Shown piece by piece: positions 8,146 through 14,217 of a DNA stretch of 16,116 nucleotides (position 1 is the first letter of the stretch; each line of letters starts with the position of its first letter). Position numbers and translations under genes: made by a program. Source of the stretch: Thermomicrobiales bacterium (lineage in GTDB: Bacteria > Chloroflexota > Chloroflexia > Thermomicrobiales > UBA6265); contig JAICJJ010000011.1 of assembly GCA_025928535.1 (NCBI GenBank), positions 1 through 16,116 of the forward strand, given 5' to 3'. The notes under the pieces are model-generated. The model saw only the letters and a list, made by a program, of their open reading frames with translations, was not told where the DNA came from and ran no database searches.

Positions 8146-8170
8146 GCCCGGCCCGATCCGCCGGCCGGGC
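8146..8170 (+). other. Hairpin directly after the fdhE stop
   Basis: GCCCGGCC at 8146-8153 pairs with GGCCGGGC at 8163-8170 around a 9-base loop. No T-run follows, and the next gene starts 37 bases later, so it is more likely an mRNA processing or attenuation structure than a full terminator. Confidence 0.5.
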
Positions 8171-8207
8171 TCGGCGTCAGCGTCGTGGACGATCCAGGCG
8201 GCGGGTG

Positions 8208-8588
8208 ATGGACGAAACGACGCGGGAAACCCCGCTGCGGCCCGGTCCGTTTTGCGCCCAATTGCTCGCCTCGATGGACGCCAGCGAAGGACGGCGCAAG
8301 CGGCGCAAGCGCAATACGACGCCGGACGCATTCGGCATGGAGATCGAACGCGACCTGCTCGCCCGCGCCGCCGACGACGACCCCGATCCGGACGCGTTCG
8401 AAGCCTGGCTGCTGGAAGCCTGCCTCGGCGCCGGCCCACTCGCCGGCGCCACTCGGGCGACGGCGATGCGGATCATGGACCAATGGCGGGTCGCCCTCGC
8501 CTCCGACGGTTTCCGCGCCTGGCTCGAAGGCGGCGCGCCGTCGGATGATGTCGCGGCGGGGCCGGACCTGGGGCTCGACCGGCGGTAG
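8208..8588 (+). CDS. Unrecognised 126-residue protein following fdhE
   Basis: 126 residues from the ATG at 8208. GGCGGGTG just upstream is a weak ribosome binding site. There is no signal or membrane segment. After about 25 residues comes a basic patch (RRKRRKRN, residues 29-36), then TTPDAFGMEIERDLLARA, an acidic hinge DDDPDPD (57-62) and an apparently helical segment up to about residue 107. This layout (basic patch, TTPD, DPDP, FEAWLLE) looks like a conserved protein family rather than a chance frame. It does not match any FdhD, MobA or Sel protein I know. Position directly after fdhE suggests a part in formate dehydrogenase maturation or Tat targeting, which is inference. Confidence 0.7.
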   Translation: MDETTRETPLRPGPFCAQLLASMDASEGRRKRRKRNTTPDAFGMEIERDLLARAADDDPDPDAFEAWLLEACLGAGPLAGATRATAMRIMDQWRVALASDGFRAWLEGGAPSDDVAAGPDLGLDRR

Positions 8589-8753
8589 GTTCAGGCGGCG
8601 CGGTGGACACGCCGGAGATCGTCGTTTGCTTGCAGATTTTCCAGAAGTCGGAGTTGTAGCCGCGGTTCAGCCTCGACTTAGCCTTCGCCGCGTCGATGAC
8701 ATCGACTACGTCGAACGCCTCCAAAGCGAGATCCTCAGCGTGCCAAGACCATG
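8589..8753. other. Intergenic stretch where two transcription units converge
   Basis: 165 bases between the end of the formate dehydrogenase operon and the cysteine-rich gene remnant coming from the other strand. The GC content drops here. A short plus-strand frame ends in DIDYVERLQSEILSVPRPCYG and a minus-strand frame contains AAKAKSRLNRGYNSDFWKIC; neither has a start or a family that I recognise. No clear terminator hairpin was seen. Confidence 0.4.
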
Positions 8754-9111
8754 CTACGGGTAGAGGCAGGTTCCGCTGTAGCAGTACAAGCCGCCGCAGC
8801 AGTCACAATCATAGTGACAGGTGGAGCCCCACTGCTGACAACACACACGCCCGGCGCACCCGTTGTCATAGCAAATCGCCGATCCGCAGCATTCAACGTC
8901 GTAATCGCAGTATTGACCCAGAATTTTCTGCATGTCCCGGCGCCGCCCCCGCCGCCATTCTTGCACCATTTGTTGCCGCAGCAGTGATATCCCCGCTTAC
9001 AGCAACCCTTGCCGTTACAGCAGACCGGCGCTCGCGACACTTTGCGGACGGTTAGAAAGCAATGGGTATGTCAGTGCGATCAGAATAAATACCACAAAAC
9101 CTTTTCAACAT
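8754..9111 (-). pseudogene. Secreted cysteine-rich (knottin-like) protein gene with three apparent frameshifts
   Basis: Reading from the ATG at 9111, which directly follows the stop of the membrane-protein gene, gives MLKRF. After one extra base at 9096-9099 (run of four A on the plus strand) it continues VVFILIALTYPLLSNRPQ then SVASA, a textbook signal peptide and cleavage site. One more extra base near 9025-9028 leads into VCCNGKGCCKRGYHCC, GNKWCKN, a five-Gly run and AGTCRK. A missing base near 8924-8927 (run of four T) leads into GQYCDYDVECCGSAIC, YDNGCAGRVCC and CHYDCDCCGGLYCYSGTC, ending at the stop at 8754. About 23 cysteines, many as CC pairs, suggest two or three disulfide-rich modules. 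Each segment keeps its cysteine pattern, so the gene is either very recently inactivated or damaged by sequencing error. Confidence 0.65.
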
Positions 9112-9333
9112 TCACAGGGTAAAATCTCTAAACACCTCTCGGAATATGCCAATCACCAAACCAATAGTGATTGTGAAGGCGATTTTTGCCAGACACATTG
9201 TTCCCTGGAAGCCGATAACGATCATGAATCCAATCGCAAGCACGACAATTGCCGCCTCCTCAGGAACAACTCTGCCAACGTAGCCGAGCACGCCGGGGCC
9301 CATCAACGCCAAGCCGATCAGAAAGCGCATCAT
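9112..9333 (-). CDS. Small hydrophobic membrane protein
   Basis: 73 residues, starting MMRFLIGLALMGPGVLGYVG. I start at the ATG at 9333 because GGAGG lies exactly 5 bases upstream; an alternative ATG at 9345 would put this site inside the gene. Hydrophobic segments at about residues 3-19, 27-42 and 46-64 give two or three membrane helices, followed by a charged tail FREVFRDFTL. It resembles small holin-like or phage/plasmid membrane proteins in size only, and no family is recognised. It lies 59 bases after the zinc-ribbon gene, and its stop directly abuts the start of the cysteine-rich secreted gene, so the three probably form one transcript. Confidence 0.68.
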   Translation of the reverse strand: MMRFLIGLALMGPGVLGYVGRVVPEEAAIVVLAIGFMIVIGFQGTMCLAKIAFTITIGLVIGIFREVFRDFTL

Positions 9334-9392
9334 GGGAGCCTCCATAGAACCGTCAATCGACGAATCGATCGATCTGCCTGCGATCGTCGATC

Positions 9393-9548
9393 TCAGTGAT
9401 TGCGCGCCGGCCCGTAGTTGCAGTCGCCGCAGACGGTGCAACGCCAGTCTTCGTGACCGCCGCTGAAGAGACCGTGGTTCTTGTAGACAAAGGCGAAGAT
9501 CTGGTCTCGGTAGCATCTGTTGCAGAACAGCCAACTCTGGCGAGCCAT
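9393..9548 (-). CDS. 51-residue zinc-ribbon protein
   Basis: Two cysteine pairs, C9xxC12 (FCNRC) and C37xxC40 followed by C43 (CTVCGDC), are separated by 24 residues, the usual geometry of a treble-clef or rubredoxin-like zinc ribbon. The segment between is aromatic (FAFVYKNHGLF). No other domain is present. The ATG at 9548 has a strong ribosome binding site GGGAGGTGG about 6 bases upstream, which decides it over the longer frame. It is the first gene of the small-gene run and is preceded by the 53-bp promoter-like repeat at 9588-9640. Nucleic-acid or protein binding is possible; the function is unknown. Confidence 0.72.
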   Translation of the reverse strand: MARQSWLFCNRCYRDQIFAFVYKNHGLFSGGHEDWRCTVCGDCNYGPARNH

Positions 9549-9587
9549 CGAAGCCACCTCCCTGCGAACTGCCACCAAAATGAGATT

Positions 9588-9640
9588 CAGTCACATCCTT
9601 GCAGGCGAGGAAATGCGAGTCAAATAAGCCGCCAATATGT
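9588..9640 (-). promoter_or_regulatory. 53-bp repeated promoter region, copy 1
   Basis: Read on the minus strand this contains TTGACT (9618-9623), 17 bases, then AAGGAT (9595-9600), a plausible -35/-10 pair, with the ATG of the zinc-ribbon gene about 47 bases beyond the -10. It matches 43 of 53 positions with 11235-11287. The best conserved blocks are ACATATT, GCGGCT, ACTCGCA and AAGGATGTG. Confidence 0.6.
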
Positions 9641-9909
9641 GTTGCGAATCGGGCTACGGTCGGTCGGCGCGCGAGCCGGCTGGGGCCGATGTATCGCATC
9701 TCCAGGGACCGTTCTTCGCCATGCGCGACGACGTGTCCCTCGGCTCCGTCGGGTTCCGCGCCTGACGCGAGCGTGGCACGCCTGCGGGCGTTGTGGCCGT
9801 GGGCCCGGATCGGGACTCGACTGGCAGTGAGGAGATACATTGAGGCGCGCCAGATCGAGATGGTTCCGTCACAACGATCTTCATGAGGAGTGCTTGCAAT
9901 TGCGAACAA
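9641..9909. other. Gene-free stretch between the TIG-like gene and the small-gene run
   Basis: Together with the promoter repeat, this makes about 360 bases (9549-9909) without a gene. The open frames on both strands here lack a ribosome binding site, domain or membrane character. A long minus-strand frame (to 10059) crosses it but becomes protein-like only where it reaches the small membrane protein. I see nothing else in it. Confidence 0.45.
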
Positions 9910-9947
9910 CGAGACAAGGGAACGGCGATCGCCGTCCCCTTGTCTCG
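9910..9947 (-). terminator. Strong hairpin after the TIG-like secreted protein gene
   Basis: CGAGACAAGGG at 9910-9920 pairs with CCCTTGTCTCG at 9937-9947. After one A-C mismatch, the inner palindrome ACGGCGATCGCCGT (9922-9935) continues the stem, giving an almost perfect 18-bp hairpin starting 29 bases past the stop at 9977. The bases after it on the minus strand (TTGTTCGCAATT) are only moderately T-rich, so termination efficiency is uncertain. Confidence 0.7.
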
Positions 9948-9976
9948 CTAACGAAATCCTGAGGATTGGTGCGGGA

Positions 9977-11089
9977 TCAACTCCCTTTCGGGCATCCGCC
10001 GGCGCCGTTCGAAGGCACTTTGGCGCAGACTTGACTTCTGATGTTGCCCTGTTGGTCACGAACCGACGCAGAAGACGGAATGTCGATTCGGTCTTGTACC
10101 GATGCGCGAATTTCCTGAACGGCTTGGTTGGTGCTCGTGTTGGTTTGGTTCACGGTGTCGGCGGCGGGCAGTTGGTCGACGTGAAGAGGAGTATTTGGGG
10201 TGATTCCTAAGTTTTCTGCAGGGGCCGAATGGAAGTTCCTTACTTCCTCGGGCGCGAGCCCCATGGCGATTCGATCACACGTCTCCAAGCCTCCGAGAGC
10301 GACATCGCCAATTGCGAGGCCGAGTTTGGCAAGCGCAGCGGCTTGGCCTGCCGTGAGCAGGGCGCCACCCGCTTCTTCGGGCGCTGCTGCAATGAGTCCA
10401 ATCACACCGAGGGGGATTGCAGTCGCTGTTGTGCCACAGCGGATCACATCCAACGTGGCGCCTAGAGCAGGATTTTGGCTTCGAGGTACACAGCCCAGAA
10501 ATGCCTGCCCGGTGGCTGTCAGAGGAGAATGAACTGCTTCAATAAATCCACCGCCCACGCTGAGTAGACAACTTGCCTTCTCACGTGAAATAAGAGGAGG
10601 CGACTGGCTTCCTCCATTGCCATGTTTGCTGTTGGCTCCGCCTTGGTTGTTGTTGCCGCCCCCGTTGCGATGATGGCTATTGCTACCGTGACCACCACCG
10701 CCGCCACCGCTCCCACCGCCCGAATTCGTCACATCGAATGGTCCAATGTCGCTACTGCCAACCTTCGGACCCGTCAATGTGAGAGACAAAGTGCCTGAAA
10801 CGTGAGGAACTTTGAACGAACAACCTCCCTTGCCATTGTTGTCAGTGGTGAAACTGCACAGGTCCGCGTCGAAACCCGACGCCTTGCCATGCACCGTCAG
10901 ATCAGCTTTTGCCGGAGTTCCACTGACCGTCACGTGCACGCTCGTTCCAGGCGGTCCGTTCTTCGGTGAGAAGTTGTAGTTCGCCGCGGCCGCGTCGTGA
11001 ACTGGGGAGATCGCTGATACGATGAGCGTTACGAGCAACGCAAACGAAAGCCCGACGCGAACCGACATGAGCCGCATCCTGGACTTCAC
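9977..11089 (-). CDS. Secreted protein with N-terminal TIG-like beta domain and Gly/Asn/His linker
   Basis: 370 residues. The start is a GTG at 11089, chosen because GAGGAGG lies 6 bases upstream; the in-frame GTG at 11104 would include it. A signal peptide occupies about residues 1-36 (hydrophobic 13-28, then DAAAA). Residues 37-120 look like one immunoglobulin-like TIG/IPT fold: NYNFSPKNGPPGTSVHVTV, SFTTDNNGKGGCSFKVP, with Cys78 and Cys90 as a likely disulfide, ending IGPFDV. Residues 122-162 are a low-complexity linker rich in Gly, Ser, Asn and His. The C-terminal part (165-370) has a hydrophobic Ala/Gly-rich stretch at about 225-265 and six scattered cysteines, with no known domain. A surface or adhesin-like role is possible. 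Codon usage is less GC-rich than in the flanking genes, suggesting transfer. Confidence 0.78.
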   Translation of the reverse strand: MKSRMRLMSVRVGLSFALLVTLIVSAISPVHDAAAANYNFSPKNGPPGTSVHVTVSGTPAKADLTVHGKASGFDADLCSFTTDNNGKGGCSFKVPHVSGTLSLTLTGPKVGSSDIGPFDVTNSGGGSGGGGGGHGSNSHHRNGGGNNNQGGANSKHGNGGSQSPPLISREKASCLLSVGGGFIEAVHSPLTATGQAFLGCVPRSQNPALGATLDVIRCGTTATAIPLGVIGLIAAAPEEAGGALLTAGQAAALAKLGLAIGDVALGGLETCDRIAMGLAPEEVRNFHSAPAENLGITPNTPLHVDQLPAADTVNQTNTSTNQAVQEIRASVQDRIDIPSSASVRDQQGNIRSQVCAKVPSNGAGGCPKGS

Positions 11090-11234
11090 AGGAACCCTCC
11101 TCACAAAAGCGCTATCGGCCAGTCATTTCAGCGCTGGAGCACGGGTTGGCGCGCTGCTGACGCCTTGCAGTCCGCTCCCCAACCGGCTTCAGGGGATTCA
11201 ATCAAGCGCGCACGCCAGTGCCGTCGCAATGAGC

Positions 11235-11287
11235 CAGACACATCCTTATCGGCGCGGCACTGCGAGTAAAATGAGCCGCTAATATGT
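11235..11287 (-). promoter_or_regulatory. 53-bp repeated promoter region, copy 2
   Basis: Read on the minus strand: TTTACT (11265-11270), 17 bases, AAGGAT (11242-11247), about 150 bases before the start of the TIG-like secreted protein gene. It is homologous along all 53 positions to 9588-9640, with 10 substitutions and no gaps. Confidence 0.55.
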
Positions 11288-11614
11288 TCCGTGGTGGAGG
11301 CTGCTTTTTTGGGCCGCGGTTGCGGCCCAAGAGTCGGCTGCGAGTTCGTTTCGGATTCGCGAGCGGCGCGCGGCTTCGCCCCGCCGGCATTCATCCCGCC
11401 GGATGGCGTGGATGCCGGCTACGACCCATCGTCCCCGAGCAGCGCGACATCGGCGCTCCCGTTCTCGATTCCGTCGGCGTCGGGTCGCCGCGTCAGTTGC
11501 AGGCGGAAGGAGCGTCGCGCATCGGTCCTGCGCCGGCCGACACGACGCCGCGCAGGGTCGAAGACGACGTCCGGATCGACGTCGCCCCAGCCACATTTCA
11601 AGCCGACATCGGCC
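11288..11614. other. Stretch of about 330 bases without a convincing gene, possible gene remnant
   Basis: Between the promoter repeat of the TIG-like gene and the end of the L,D-transpeptidase gene. GC content is high again. A minus-strand frame 11419-11601 (60 residues, MKCGWGDVDPDVVFDP... to ...LLGDDGS) has G/C-rich third positions and a coding-like look, but no ribosome binding site or known family; it could be the 3' remnant of an older gene. Plus-strand frames here are Arg/Pro-rich shadows. Confidence 0.35.
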
Positions 11615-12907
11615 TTACGTTCCCGGATAACTCGTCCCCGGTTGCAGGAACGTCGTCACCGGGGTGCCGAGGGGCGCCCAGCCGTAGAGGAAGGCGGCGA
11701 CATCGAGCGGCAGGTTGATGCAGCCGTGGCTCATGATGTGGCCGAAGTTGTGATGCCAGTAGGCGCCGTGCAGCGCCTCGGCGTCGAGGTTGACATACAT
11801 CACGTTCGGCACGGCCGGCACGTCGTACGGGATGCCGCCCGCCGGCGCGCCGCCACTGCCGGCGGCGACCACTTCGCCGGTCGAGTTGGTGAAGCCTTTC
11901 ATGTCTTGCACCGGATACTTGATCCGCACCCGGAAGCGTCCGATCTCCGTCTTGTTCGGCGGGATGCCGGTGCTGACCAGCGTTTCCATCGCGAGCGAGT
12001 CGCCCTGGAACGCCTGCATCGCCTGATTCGTGACGTCGACCAGAATCCGCTTCGGCCCCGTCGCCGTCGGATCGGTCATTGGAAGGGGGCTGGGCGACTT
12101 CCAGAAGAGCGTTTCGTCGAAGTCGGGCAGATCGTTTTGCGGCACGCGGGTGGTCGGAACGTCGAGCCGCTCGGCCAACTGCGCGCCAAGGGGAGCGGGC
12201 GCAACGCCGTCGTCGGTCTGGATGAGTTTGCCGCATTCGAACCATTGGACAAGGGCGTGCCCTTCCGGAAATGGCTCGCTGAGCGGATTGCCGAGATAGA
12301 AGTCGCCTTCGTGCGCCTGATACCATTTCAGGAAATCGCCGGAAATGGCGTGGCCGGTGTCGGACACGTACAGCCGGTTGTCGTCGAGCGGATCGACCGA
12401 CTTCGGATCGAGCGGCCCCCAGATCGACGCTTGCCGGTTGCCGCCGCCGGCGGCGCGCCGTCCGCTCGGCAAGATGGCGCCGGCGTCCCCGGCCAGCAAC
12501 AGACGCGCCGCCGGCAAGAGACGGACGTACGGATCGACCGACCAGAAATAGTCGGGCCGAATCTGGAACACGCCCCGCTCGAAGACCTGGCTGGAGAGGC
12601 CGTCGTCGGTTTCGAACGGCTCCGTAAGCGGATTGCCGAAGACCATGCCTGCGCCGGTGGCGCGCCAGTAGTCGAGCAGGAGGCCGGAGACGGTGTGGCC
12701 AGTTTCCGCCATGTAGACGGTGAGCGACGATTCGCCCAACCCCAACGGCGTCGGGGGGGCGGACCCATCTTGCTGCGCCGCCGCCTCGCGCAGGCCGGGG
12801 CCGATCCCGATGTGCGGCCCGAGTCCGGATGCCGCGGCCAAACCAATCGACGCGCCAACGAACGCGCGCCGGCTGAACCGGCGCCTCCGGGAGATGCCAA
12901 GCCTCAT
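11615..12907 (-). CDS. L,D-transpeptidase (YkuD domain) with two N-terminal repeat modules, Tat-exported
   Basis: 430 residues. A basic start with SRRAFVG (residues 12-18) and a following hydrophobic stretch is a Tat-type signal. Two copies of a wall-associated module follow: TGHTVSGLLLDYW...GNPLTEPF (69-98) and TGHAISGDFLKWY...GNPLSEPF (184-213); this module is frequent in Chloroflexota secreted enzymes. The catalytic YkuD domain covers about 286-425, starting KRILVDVTNQAMQAFQ. Its active site is visible as H380-G381 and then S393-H394-G395-C396-I397-N398, with Cys396 the nucleophile. The enzyme forms 3-3 or lipoprotein crosslinks in peptidoglycan, or acts on related wall polymers. The ATG at 12907 has GGGGGT upstream. 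The gene sits downstream of the zinc-ribbon membrane protein gene, with 116 bases between. Confidence 0.93.
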   Translation of the reverse strand: MRLGISRRRRFSRRAFVGASIGLAAASGLGPHIGIGPGLREAAAQQDGSAPPTPLGLGESSLTVYMAETGHTVSGLLLDYWRATGAGMVFGNPLTEPFETDDGLSSQVFERGVFQIRPDYFWSVDPYVRLLPAARLLLAGDAGAILPSGRRAAGGGNRQASIWGPLDPKSVDPLDDNRLYVSDTGHAISGDFLKWYQAHEGDFYLGNPLSEPFPEGHALVQWFECGKLIQTDDGVAPAPLGAQLAERLDVPTTRVPQNDLPDFDETLFWKSPSPLPMTDPTATGPKRILVDVTNQAMQAFQGDSLAMETLVSTGIPPNKTEIGRFRVRIKYPVQDMKGFTNSTGEVVAAGSGGAPAGGIPYDVPAVPNVMYVNLDAEALHGAYWHHNFGHIMSHGCINLPLDVAAFLYGWAPLGTPVTTFLQPGTSYPGT

Positions 12908-13023
12908 GGTCGACCCCCACGCCCAGAACCGGCCCCGCCGTCAATCCGCGTTGGCCGGCGGGACGAGCCTTCCCACCTCCAGCATAGCATCCAGCGTGTC
13001 GCGTCGGCGCTCCGCGATTCTGG

Positions 13024-13548
13024 CTACGACAACCCCAGCAATCGCACGCCTGATGCCCAGGCGAAGAGGATCAGCAACGCCAGCACGACGAGGAGCGCCG
13101 CCGCCGCCAGGCCGACTCGCTGACGATGGGCGGGGCGATCCACATCCTGCTCGCGATCCCGCGTAGTTGCGTCAACCGGAGCAGATTTCAGAGCTGCGGC
13201 GCCGGGCGGCAGCAGAGGCGCGTCCGGCAGGAAGAGCGGGGCGACGCGCGGCGGATCGGGAACGTTCGCTGCGGTCTGCGCCGGCAGGTCCGGGCCGGAG
13301 TCGTCGCGATCCGCCAGTGCCAGCAGCCACGGGGGGAGATCGGCTTCGATCAGCAACGGCGGCTGCGGCGAGGCGATCGGCGGTTCGCGCAGCCAATCGG
13401 GCAACACGGCGGCGAGACCGCCATCGGGCAACGGCGGCAACGACGCGTCGTCGGGCGCGGCCACGGCCACGACCTCCGCGCCGCAGATGGCGCAGCGGCC
13501 GGCGTCTGCATCGATGATGGCGGCGCCGCAACGGGAACACGACCTCAT
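13024..13548 (-). CDS. N-terminal zinc ribbon, C-terminal membrane-anchored protein
   Basis: 174 residues. The N-terminus has CSRCG (C4, C7) and CAICG (C19, C22), a short zinc ribbon of the kind found at the start of many bacterial membrane proteins. Residues 30-130 are Pro/Leu/Ala/Asp-rich and probably unstructured, with PDWL and PPWL repeats (DWLREPP at 51-57 and PPWLLAL). A single hydrophobic helix of about 22 residues lies near 146-167, leaving only a few residues outside. The design suggests a cytoplasmic sensor or scaffold tethered by its tail. There is no clear ribosome binding site before the ATG at 13548. It is transcribed in the same direction as the L,D-transpeptidase gene. Confidence 0.75.
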   Translation of the reverse strand: MRSCSRCGAAIIDADAGRCAICGAEVVAVAAPDDASLPPLPDGGLAAVLPDWLREPPIASPQPPLLIEADLPPWLLALADRDDSGPDLPAQTAANVPDPPRVAPLFLPDAPLLPPGAAALKSAPVDATTRDREQDVDRPAHRQRVGLAAAALLVVLALLILFAWASGVRLLGLS

Positions 13549-13733
13549 GCGGAGAGCGTACGCGACCGAGCGGGCGACGGGTAGGGGCAGGGGCCGGAAA
13601 GAACGGATTCCTCGCTGACGCCGCTCTGAAAAACTCCGTCTTTCATGCCGTGGGGGCGCCGCTCCGCGGCATGACCACTCGGAATGACCAGGATGGGCGG
13701 GATGCGGCGGCGTCTCAGAGCGCGCCGCGATCG
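13549..13733. repeat. Intergenic region with a short hairpin and a repeat-family relic
   Basis: CATGCCG at 13644-13650 pairs with CGGCATG at 13667-13673. Shortly after, TCGGAATGACC at 13679-13689 matches the end of the inverted repeat at 15268-15277 (TCGGAATGAC). It looks like a degraded copy of the miniature repeat family described at 7185-7273 and 15145-15278. It may also serve as terminator for the DUF2203 gene, which ends at 13734. Confidence 0.45.
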
Positions 13734-14198
13734 CTACCGACCGTCTCCTGCCTCCGCGTTCCCCTCCTCCTCGAGCGGCTGGCGGCCGCCGAAGCCGGCG
13801 TCGACTTCGTGCCAGTAGCGGATGCGGCTTTCGCCGAGATGCCAGCAGAGATAGACGACGCGACCGTCGCGCGGAGAGGGAAAATCGATCAGGCCGCGAT
13901 CGATGTCTTTCAGTTCGATCCCCTGCCCGACCACTTCCCGAATGCCGGCCGCGATCTCCCGGGCATAGTGGTCAATCTGGCCTTCCAATTCCATCGCGTC
14001 GGCGGCGTGACCGTTGCCCCGCATGGCGGGCGTGAGCCTGCCAAGACGGGCGCGGGCGTCGTCGAGCGCCGCTTTTTCCGCCCGCAACCGGGACAGCAGC
14101 GGCGCCAGACGCGACAACAGCGCGTTCGCCTCGGACAGCGTGAACAGGCGCGGCCACGTGGCGGGATCGTTGGGATCGGGGTTGGCTGGCAGTTCCAT
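13734..14198 (-). CDS. DUF2203 family protein
   Basis: 154 residues. The N-terminal part FTLSEANALLSRLAPLLSRLR (19-39) continues as a helical, coiled-coil-like segment to about 53. The C-terminal signature GIELKDIDRGLIDFPSPRDG, VVYLCWHLGE and YWHEVDAGFGGRQPL (about 93-142) is that of the DUF2203 family as I know it. This is a conserved small soluble protein without an established function, and the length fits the family. The ATG at 14198 has GAGAGAGG just upstream. It starts 19 bases after the stop of the gene at 14218-14991, so the two are an operon. No catalytic residues can be assigned. Confidence 0.87.
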   Translation of the reverse strand: MELPANPDPNDPATWPRLFTLSEANALLSRLAPLLSRLRAEKAALDDARARLGRLTPAMRGNGHAADAMELEGQIDHYAREIAAGIREVVGQGIELKDIDRGLIDFPSPRDGRVVYLCWHLGESRIRYWHEVDAGFGGRQPLEEEGNAEAGDGR

Positions 14199-14217
14199 GG
14201 CCTCTCTCGCGTCCGCG

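Noticed and set aside
8924..8927. Programmed -1 ribosomal frameshift in the cysteine-rich gene
   Set aside because: The A-run is only four long and does not form a standard X-XXY-YYZ slippery heptamer, and two further +1 shifts would be needed. Mutation or sequencing error is simpler.
8735..9040. An intact 101-residue protein from the first cysteine-rich frame
   Set aside because: It lacks a signal or proper start. After residue 38 the sequence turns into Ala/Thr-rich nonsense, while the neighbouring frame continues the cysteine pattern.
9112..10059. 315-codon minus-strand gene
   Set aside because: Only its last 73 codons look like a protein and these have their own perfect ribosome binding site. 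The upstream part crosses the promoter repeat and a different-frame zinc-ribbon gene.
11291..13123. 610-codon plus-strand frame opposite the L,D-transpeptidase gene
   Set aside because: Arg/Pro/Val-rich with no domain; the opposite strand encodes a complete YkuD enzyme with its active site.
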